From: an uncultured Pseudoruegeria sp.
GTDB taxonomy: Bacteria; Pseudomonadota; Alphaproteobacteria; Rhodobacterales; Rhodobacteraceae
Length of the DNA stretch: 64,000 nucleotides
Direction of reading: 5' to 3'
Assembly (NCBI GenBank): GCA_947498155.1
Contig: CANMJD010000009.1
Span: 39,844 to 103,843 of the forward strand
Under the pieces are notes generated by a model. It was not told the origin of the DNA. It was given only the letters and a program-made list of their open reading frames with translations, and made no database searches. Below are positions 57,938 through 64,000 of this stretch, piece after piece (within the stretch, counting starts at the first letter, position 1; each line of letters starts with the position of its first letter). The translations under genes were made by a program, and so were the position numbers.

Positions 57938-58034
57938 GGCGGGGCTGAAAGCCGCAAGCCTCTAGGCTGCGGATGACAAAAACTGCTATTTCTGAAAGTC
58001 TGTCTTTGAGTTTCAAAACTATTTTTACGCTTCA

Positions 58035-58044
58035 GGATTGAGGA
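58035..58044 (+). promoter_or_regulatory. Ribosome binding site of the 48-residue ORF
   Basis: GGATTGAGGAA ends about 7 bases before the ATG at 58052. This GAGGAA is the only strong ribosome site ahead of the serralysin-type gene, which itself starts inside the end of the small ORF. Confidence 0.6.
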
Positions 58045-58051
58045 ATAATCA

Positions 58052-58198
58052 ATGCCTGTCACCGTCATGAAGACCGTCGAATTTGACCGCGATGTTTACG
58101 AGTTCTATGGCAAAGATGATGCTATAGCGACAAGAATGCACTATACTGTGGCCAACCTCCAATCCGACAAGCCCCCCAAAAAGCAGGTGCCGTCATGA
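58052..58198 (+). CDS. Small protein coupled to serralysin-type protease (48 aa)
   Basis: The frame begins MPVTVMKTVEFDRDVYEFYG and ends PPKKQVPS, with stop TGA at 58196-58198 overlapping the next gene's ATG (58195) in an ATGA. GAGGAA precedes its ATG at good spacing. It is acidic in the middle and has a lysine/proline tail; no signal peptide, membrane helix or known family is seen. Its clear ribosome site and its coupling argue that it is a real gene, or at least a translated leader that sets expression of the protease. A small inhibitor of the protease is one possibility; nothing in its sequence proves that. Confidence 0.6.
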   Translation: MPVTVMKTVEFDRDVYEFYGKDDAIATRMHYTVANLQSDKPPKKQVPS

Positions 58199-60006
58199 TA
58201 ACCAGTCAAGAAATCCTCAACGCATTACAATTCGATTTTTCCCTGCTGGATGCCCCGATTAATACCACGTCGGATCCTGCCTATCATTTCGAGTATCAAT
58301 TCGCCGGCGCAAGCCAGCCTGATGATTTATGGCGCAGCTATGAAGGTTGGACGCCGCTGAGCGCGGCGGAAAAAGCTGCTGTCCGCGCAGGCATGGATCA
58401 CATTGAAACCTTTCTGAATGTTGAATTCACCGAGGTTGTCGGGGCGGATGATCCCGATATGAACATCGGCAAAGTCACCATTCCCGGCTCTACCGTTGGC
58501 TACGGCGGCTATTCCTATTCGGCCTTTAGTACCGGCGTTCTGGCCGATTACGACAATTTCGCCGTTTACGACAACACCCTGGACATCTCCGAACCACAAT
58601 GGATGAGCCTCATTTTGCATGAGCTGGGCCATGCCTTGGGGCTGAAGCATCCGTTCGAAGGCGCGGACGCGCTGCCGACGGCGTTAGACAACAATAAATT
58701 CACCATCATGTCCTACACAGAGAACCCGGACACCGGCGTCGATGCTGATGCGATGATGCTCTATGATATCTTTGCGCTGCAAGACCAGTGGGGCGCCACA
58801 ACCAGCCACAACCATGGCAACACCACCTATGACGGGCCGCGCACCAATACCGTTGACGCGATATGGGATACCGGCGGGCGCGACTCCCTCGATGCGCGCG
58901 CCGTGGCCACGGATGTCATTCTAAATCTCAATGCAGGCGAATTTTCGCGCTTTGGAAATTATGATGATGTCGTGATCGCCTTTGGCGTCCAGATCGAAGA
59001 CGCCTTTGGCGGCGGGGGGAATGACCAGCTACACGGCAATGCTTTCGGCAATACGCTGAACGGCGGGGCGGGCGATGACCGCTTCTGGGGAAACAATGGT
59101 AATGATGTCATTATTGGCGGTGCCGGGGATGACACGCTGAATGGCAATGCCGGCATGGATACGATGAATGGCGGACCGGGGTCTGATACTTTCTATGTCG
59201 ATCATACCGGTGACCGGGTGATCGAAAGCCGAACCTGGGCGGGAACGGACAGGGTGAATTCCACCGTTGATTTTTGGCTAAAGGGCACGCACGTCGAAGA
59301 ACTTGTGTTGCGCGGCGCCGACGACATCCGAGGTATCGGCAACGGCTTGATGAACCGGATCACCGGCAATGACGGCGACAACATTCTGGACGGCGGCAAA
59401 AACAACGACACGTTGATTGGCGGGCTGGGCAATGACACCTATCTGATCCGCGCCCCCGGGGACACCGCCGTAGAACAGGCCGGCGAAGGTAATGATGCGG
59501 TGAAAGCCTATCGCTCCTACGCGCTGGAGGCCCATGTAGAAAAACTCTACATGCAGAATATCTTTACCAAAGACGGCAATCCGGCGAACCTGAACGGCAT
59601 CGGTAACGGGCTGGATAACACTATCATCGGCACGCCCTATGCCAACACGATCGTCGGCCGAGAGGGCAATGACACGCTCAAGGGGCAAGGCGGGGCGGAT
59701 ACCTTTGTCTTTGACCGCGCCCTGGATGAAGCCACGAACGTCGACCGGCTGATTGATTTCGGCAATGGCGATGATGTGTTTAAACTCAAGGCTTCGGTGT
59801 TTACCGGCCTGAGCGCTGGCGCGCTGGCGGCGGATGCTTTTGTGCTCGGCACGGCAGTGGCGGATGCGACTGACCGGATCATCTATGATCAGACCACCGG
59901 TCAGCTCTGGCATGATGCAGATGGGGTTGGCGGGGCCGATGCGACGCTCTTTGCGACGCTGGCCAACAAAGCCACGCTGGAAGCGGATGATTTCAGTATT
60001 TTCTGA
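58195..60006 (+). CDS. Serralysin-type (M10) metalloprotease with RTX repeats (603 aa)
   Basis: The zinc site is LHELGHALGLKHP (His142, Glu143, His146, His152 by rough count) with the Met-turn TIMSYTE near residue 172, as in serralysins. The N-terminal propeptide is short (about 20-30 residues). Residues from about 268 hold RTX repeats (GGGGNDQLHGNAFGNTLNG, GGAGDDRFWGNNGNDVIIGG), then the shared C-terminal cassette ending DDFSIF. No Sec signal: type I secretion is expected, as in this family. It would digest extracellular proteins. Its translation is coupled to the 48-residue ORF. The last 640 bases are nearly identical to the inverted cassette of the RTX gene at 51346-53820. Confidence 0.93.
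   Translation: MITSQEILNALQFDFSLLDAPINTTSDPAYHFEYQFAGASQPDDLWRSYEGWTPLSAAEKAAVRAGMDHIETFLNVEFTEVVGADDPDMNIGKVTIPGSTVGYGGYSYSAFSTGVLADYDNFAVYDNTLDISEPQWMSLILHELGHALGLKHPFEGADALPTALDNNKFTIMSYTENPDTGVDADAMMLYDIFALQDQWGATTSHNHGNTTYDGPRTNTVDAIWDTGGRDSLDARAVATDVILNLNAGEFSRFGNYDDVVIAFGVQIEDAFGGGGNDQLHGNAFGNTLNGGAGDDRFWGNNGNDVIIGGAGDDTLNGNAGMDTMNGGPGSDTFYVDHTGDRVIESRTWAGTDRVNSTVDFWLKGTHVEELVLRGADDIRGIGNGLMNRITGNDGDNILDGGKNNDTLIGGLGNDTYLIRAPGDTAVEQAGEGNDAVKAYRSYALEAHVEKLYMQNIFTKDGNPANLNGIGNGLDNTIIGTPYANTIVGREGNDTLKGQGGADTFVFDRALDEATNVDRLIDFGNGDDVFKLKASVFTGLSAGALAADAFVLGTAVADATDRIIYDQTTGQLWHDADGVGGADATLFATLANKATLEADDFSIF
59359..59994. repeat. Inverted repeat arm B (C-terminal RTX cassette)
   Basis: Partner of 51358-51993 in opposite orientation; the arms enclose about 7.4 kb that includes ugd, the propeller RTX gene and the catalytic half of the protease gene. 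Confidence 0.9.
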
Positions 60007-60243
60007 AGGCCCGCTCCACACCGACTCCCCCACACCGGCCCCGCCCTCTGCGCGAGGCCGCTTATGGCGGTCTAGGCTTCATAAATAGACTAGACGCTTG
60101 CGCCGTTTTGGCAGAGACTATCCGCATAATATTCGGAAATATTTCACTCTAGGCTGCGGCCAGCGGCATTCTTCGCTGGTAGGACTGTTGGTTATCACTG
60201 CCACCGCGCGCCCTATTGGCAAAAATCTATTTGGAGCAAACCA

Positions 60244-62955
60244 TTGACAACTTTTGTATTTGACGGATTTACGGGCGATCTCACCGATAGCACTGACATA
60301 CAACCTCTGGAGCGGACCGGATTGCGGGTCTTGCCCACTGGGGAGAGCGCGTATCTTAGTTATACCGTGACCGGCCAAACAGCAGACGGGCTGAACATGG
60401 TGAATCTGGCCTCAAACGCCAACACCGTTTCCCTTGGTGAAATCTCTGTGCTGGGCGATGTGGCCGATCTTGATGTGCGTGTGTTGCAGATCGATTGGGA
60501 CGGGGGCAATAAAAGCAGCTTTGTGCTCGATCTGACCGATACAGACACCGGCACTACCTATACGTTCCAAATCGGCGGCGACCGCTTTCCGCTTCCTCGG
60601 GATCCGGCTGCCTTAGAGGCGTTTCGTGCCAGCATCACATCGATTTCCAACCCCGTCGCCGATAGCGGCTTTGCACCGGCAGACATGATCCCGGTAGAGG
60701 CCTTTCCCTTCCCCTCCGTTACCGAAAACGACATCCTTGTCGGAACCGACGGCGTCGATGAACTGCGGGGCGGCGTTGGTGATGATATCATCAACGGCCT
60801 TGGCGGCGATGACCGGCTGTTTGGCAACAGCGGGAATGATATCATCAATGGCGGCCCTGGCGCGGATTACATGAAAGGCGGGAACGGCTCGGACACCTAT
60901 TATATCGATGATATCGGCGATCAGGTTATTGAAGAGCGTTATCGCGACGGTACCGACCGGATCTACACGCCCTTTTCCATCAATCTGGCGGGGATCGCGG
61001 TCGAAGAACTGGTCCTGACCGGCAGCGATGATACAACAGCCATCGGCAATGGGCTGATGGATCATATCACCGGCAACAGCGGCGATAATCTGATCGATGG
61101 CGGCCCCAATGCCGACTGGATGGCGGGCGGACGGGGGAATGACACCTATATCGTGCGCGACGCAGGCGATCAGATCGTCGAATACACAAACGGCGGAACA
61201 GATACTGTTCGGGCCTATGTGGAAACCACGTTATCTTCTCAAGTTGAGATATTGGAGTTGCAAGGCACGGAAGCGCTAAACGGCTTTGGCAACAGTTCGC
61301 ACAATAAGATCATTGGCAATAATGCCGATAACAAACTGTTTGGCAAAGACGGCAATGACACGCTCAAGGGGCAAGGCGGGGCGGATGTGCTCAACGGCGG
61401 CTCTGGGGCGGATGTGATGAACGGCGGCGAGGGCGGTGATACCTATGTCGTGGATCACTATGGCGACCGCGTTATCGAGGATGCCAGCTGGTCGGGGGTG
61501 GATCACGTCAAATCGACGATAAGCTTTTCACTGCAGGGATCGCATATCGAAAACCTCTCTTTGATCGGGAACAATTACTACACCTCCGGCACCGGCAATG
61601 CGCTGGACAATGTCATTCGTGGTAATGACCGAAATAACGCCCTGAACGGTAAGGAAGGCGCAGACATCATGCGCGGCGGCAAAGGCAATGACACTTACTA
61701 CGTCGATAATATCGGGGATGTTGTGTACGAGGTCGCCGGAGGGGGCAATGATTCACTGCACACGGTGTTTTCTACAGCACTGCCGAAGTATTTTGAAAAT
61801 TTGTACCTGCTAGACGGTGCTGTCTGGGGAACAGGCAGCAACCAGAATAACAGAATTTCAGGGAATAACGCAGACAACCGCCTCGAGGGCCGGGGTGGCC
61901 AGGATTATCTGTGGGGCCACAATGGCAATGATGAACTGCTCGGCGGGGATGGCAACGACGATCTGAATGGCGGTAACGGGGACGATATTCTGGGCGGCGG
62001 TTCGGGGAATGATTATCTCTCTGGCGACAACGGCAACGACCAGCTGAACGGTGGCGCGGGCAATGACCGCCTGTACGGGAACAACGGGGATGACATTCTG
62101 GATGGCGGCACCGGCAATGACATTATGTACGGCGGAAGAGGCAACGACATCTATTTCCTGCGGGATGCCGGGGATCGGGTTTATGAATCCTATTGGGATG
62201 GCCCGGGCACAGATGTCGTCTATGCCTCGGTGGATGTCACCACCGCCAACGTTCGCAGCTATATCGAAAAAATCGTCCTGACCGGAACCGATGATTTGAA
62301 CATACAGATCTACGGGAGCCGTCAGGAACTGCGTGGCAATGCCGGTGATAATATTCTGGATGGTAACGGTGGTGGAGACACCATGCTCGGCGGTTTGGGC
62401 AATGACACCTACGTTGTGCATAACAAAAGGGATGTAGTGATCGAAGGCGCAAATGCCGGGGAAGACACGATACAAAGCTATACGAGTTTTGCGCTCTCTG
62501 CCCATGTGGAAAAAGGTGTGTTGCTTGGCGCATCCAAGATCAACCTCATCGGCAACACGCTCGACAACGCCCTGACCGGCAACACGGGCGACAACACCCT
62601 GAATGGCCGCGAAGGCAATGACACACTTCGGGGCAATGCCGGGGCGGATAGTTTCGTGTTTGACCGGAATCTGGATGCGGCCAGCAATGTCGACCGGATC
62701 ATCGATTTTGCCCCCGGTGAGGATAAGCTGGTGCTGAAAGGTGCTGTCTTTGGCGGGCTGACACAGGCCGAACTGGAGGCCGGCGGCTTTGCCTTGCGCG
62801 CCAATGCGGCGGATGCCGATGAGCGCATCATCTATCACCAACCCACCGGCCAGATGTGGTATGATGCCGATGGTTCGGGTGCTGCGGAGAAGGTACTCTT
62901 TGCGACCTTCGCCAATAACGCCGTCATCACTGTAGATGATTTCAGTGTGGTTTAA
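60244..62955 (+). CDS. RTX calcium-binding protein with GGDxFP N-terminal domain (903 aa)
   Basis: The start is a TTG with GGAG 8 bases upstream; it is favoured by matching the N-terminus of the two paralogs (MTTFVFDGFTGDL). Residues 1-150 contain IDWDGGNKSSF, then QIGGDRFPLP (residue 111 on) and SGFAPAD. The rest is a long series of RTX nonapeptides in several blocks (GGVGDDIINGLGGDDRLFGN, GGDGNDDLNGGNGDDILGGG) alternating with segments such as VEELVLTGSDDTTAIGNGLMD. The last 130 residues are the C-terminal module (RIIYHQPTGQMWYDADGSGA, DDFSVV). No Sec signal; type I secretion is expected. Confidence 0.9.
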   Translation: MTTFVFDGFTGDLTDSTDIQPLERTGLRVLPTGESAYLSYTVTGQTADGLNMVNLASNANTVSLGEISVLGDVADLDVRVLQIDWDGGNKSSFVLDLTDTDTGTTYTFQIGGDRFPLPRDPAALEAFRASITSISNPVADSGFAPADMIPVEAFPFPSVTENDILVGTDGVDELRGGVGDDIINGLGGDDRLFGNSGNDIINGGPGADYMKGGNGSDTYYIDDIGDQVIEERYRDGTDRIYTPFSINLAGIAVEELVLTGSDDTTAIGNGLMDHITGNSGDNLIDGGPNADWMAGGRGNDTYIVRDAGDQIVEYTNGGTDTVRAYVETTLSSQVEILELQGTEALNGFGNSSHNKIIGNNADNKLFGKDGNDTLKGQGGADVLNGGSGADVMNGGEGGDTYVVDHYGDRVIEDASWSGVDHVKSTISFSLQGSHIENLSLIGNNYYTSGTGNALDNVIRGNDRNNALNGKEGADIMRGGKGNDTYYVDNIGDVVYEVAGGGNDSLHTVFSTALPKYFENLYLLDGAVWGTGSNQNNRISGNNADNRLEGRGGQDYLWGHNGNDELLGGDGNDDLNGGNGDDILGGGSGNDYLSGDNGNDQLNGGAGNDRLYGNNGDDILDGGTGNDIMYGGRGNDIYFLRDAGDRVYESYWDGPGTDVVYASVDVTTANVRSYIEKIVLTGTDDLNIQIYGSRQELRGNAGDNILDGNGGGDTMLGGLGNDTYVVHNKRDVVIEGANAGEDTIQSYTSFALSAHVEKGVLLGASKINLIGNTLDNALTGNTGDNTLNGREGNDTLRGNAGADSFVFDRNLDAASNVDRIIDFAPGEDKLVLKGAVFGGLTQAELEAGGFALRANAADADERIIYHQPTGQMWYDADGSGAAEKVLFATFANNAVITVDDFSVV

Positions 62956-63010
62956 GGCAGGACTTCGCCTTCCTTTTCTGACGGGCGACTACCATAGAAT
63001 AATGTGATAT

Positions 63011-63043
63011 TAATGGTTTGGAGACACTTGCTCCAAACCATTA
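63011..63043 (+). terminator. Perfect 13-bp stem-loop between RTX genes
   Basis: TAATGGTTTGGAG (63011-63023) pairs perfectly with CTCCAAACCATTA (63031-63043) over a 7-base loop, 55 bases after the RTX stop. No T run follows; a terminator or a processed mRNA end is plausible. Confidence 0.6.
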
Positions 63044-63134
63044 AGGGCGTGATGCCAATTTGATAAACCTTGCAACGTCATCGGCGCTGTATCAAATTAT
63101 GACACTCCATTTCTCCAGATATAGAAAATCTCTT

Positions 63135-64000
63135 ATGTTAATCACCACCGAGAATTACACGCTGACCACATATACATTCGAGGGTTTTACGACGACCTTT
63201 GTGAACAGCACAGGTGAAGAGACGCTGACAGAAACCTCTTTGAGCATGACCCTGCCAAGCACGGTAACAAGCTTTTCTTACAGTGTTCTGGAGGTTCTTC
63301 CTGATGATGTGCGTTTCGTAGAGTTTGAATTCGACGAAGAGCCTCTGCTCCGTATCAATGGCGAGATCACAGAACAGCTGGATGGCTATGCCGTGTATGG
63401 GCTTGATTGGCTGGGCGACTCCGTTGTGAAAACAACCTATTTTACAGTGCTGGTTCAGGTTGATGATGTCAGCAGTACAGTTCATTTCATTCCCATCGGG
63501 GGCGATCCCTTTCCAACAAGTGATTTTCTTGCAAATCCTGATGGTTTCACCGCAGGCGATCTTGAAAATGTCAATTTCGGCCCCTTTGCGCCGGACACGG
63601 TGATTTTGTTTGATGATCTGACCTACACGTCGTCTTTGGTTGAGACCGTAGAAGGCCTCTTGGTAGGCACGGATGAGAATGATGTCTTGCTGGGCGCTAA
63701 TGAGGGTGAAAGCCTCTTTGGAGAGGGTGGCGACGACCGCATCCTTGGCGCCGGGGGCGACGATTGGATCGACGGCGGTTCCGGTGCGGATTATATGAAT
63801 GGCGGTCCGGGGTCGGACCGGTTTATCGTCGATAATGTCGGCGATCAGGTTGTCGAAAGCCGCAAATGGGCCGGTCATGACACAGTGGAATCCTCGGTTG
63901 ATTTCCGCATGGGCCGCAAACACATCGAAGATCTGGAACTGACCGGCGAGGCCATCCTTGGCGCGGGCAACGGGCTGATGAACACCATCACCGGCAATGA
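63135..64000 (+). CDS. RTX protein with GGDxFP N-terminal domain, truncated by window edge
   Basis: The frame opens at ATG 63135 (an in-frame ATG at 63099 is possible but matches the paralogs less well) and runs off the right edge; 288 residues are visible. The N-domain has TSFSYSVLE, LGDSVVKTTYF, IGGDPFPTS (residue 121 on) and GPFAPDT, as in the 824- and 903-residue proteins. RTX repeats (GANEGESLFGEGGDDRILGAGG) begin near residue 185, and the shared cassette (MNGGPGSDRFIVDNVGDQVVES) follows. Its end must lie outside the window. No strong ribosome site is visible. Confidence 0.85.
   Translation, partial: MLITTENYTLTTYTFEGFTTTFVNSTGEETLTETSLSMTLPSTVTSFSYSVLEVLPDDVRFVEFEFDEEPLLRINGEITEQLDGYAVYGLDWLGDSVVKTTYFTVLVQVDDVSSTVHFIPIGGDPFPTSDFLANPDGFTAGDLENVNFGPFAPDTVILFDDLTYTSSLVETVEGLLVGTDENDVLLGANEGESLFGEGGDDRILGAGGDDWIDGGSGADYMNGGPGSDRFIVDNVGDQVVESRKWAGHDTVESSVDFRMGRKHIEDLELTGEAILGAGNGLMNTITGN
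63751..64000. repeat. Inverted repeat partner of 51980-52229, runs off edge
   Basis: Near-identical in inverted orientation to 51980-52229, with no gaps. The repeat probably continues beyond the window into the rest of the C-terminal cassette. Confidence 0.88.

Overview
The window looks like chromosomal or large-plasmid DNA of a marine alphaproteobacterium, most likely a member of the Rhodobacteraceae (Roseobacter group). This rests on moderately high GC coding DNA, a GspN-containing type II secretion cluster, Sel1-repeat proteins, several sulfotransferase-like proteins and a large family of calcium-binding RTX proteins with the C-terminal module common in alphaproteobacteria. The genus cannot be set from sequence reading alone. 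Nearly everything here concerns the cell surface, the exported polysaccharide or protein secretion; no tRNA, rRNA, CRISPR array or transposase was seen.

Layout. 1-9594 (minus): two very large multi-domain glycosyltransferases (the first runs off the left edge) and a GSCFA-family protein. 10150-12543: a methyltransferase-like coiled-coil protein converging on a sulfotransferase. 12926-28508 (plus): a giant RTX protein with an embedded pectate-lyase-like beta-helix, a heparinase II/III-type lyase, two sulfotransferases and a tandem-repeat adhesin with an RTX head. 28571-40915: a complete type II secretion system in two minus-strand operons, gspGHIJKLMN and gspCDEF, separated by a plus-strand lipoprotein gene, with the prepilin peptidase gene gspO divergent from gspG. 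40991-45399 (plus): two Sel1-repeat secreted proteins and two further exported proteins, one built like a tail-fibre stalk. 45468-48050: a probable glycosyltransferase and two more sulfotransferases. 48177-51242: a striking fusion of a DUF318/ArsP-like permease to FG-GAP repeats and an ASPIC/UnbV domain. 51346-64000: UDP-glucose 6-dehydrogenase embedded in five RTX genes, one a serralysin-type metalloprotease preceded by a translationally coupled 48-residue ORF; the last RTX gene runs off the right edge.

How the parts may work together (inference). Ugd would supply UDP-glucuronate, the large glycosyltransferases would build a surface glycan, five sulfotransferases could decorate it, and the beta-helix RTX protein and the heparinase-like lyase could modify or trim it. 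The RTX proteins are expected to leave by type I secretion, but no T1SS ABC transporter, membrane-fusion protein or TolC gene lies in the window. The type II system would export signal-peptide proteins, of which four are encoded right beside it. The RTX genes share near-identical C-terminal cassettes in opposite orientations, which is a setting for gene conversion or inversion. The candidates I consider least explained by known annotation are the permease/FG-GAP/UnbV fusion, a shared N-terminal domain in three RTX paralogs marked by GGDxFP and FAP motifs, the 48-residue ORF coupled to the metalloprotease, and the possible sulfated-uronan locus as a whole.
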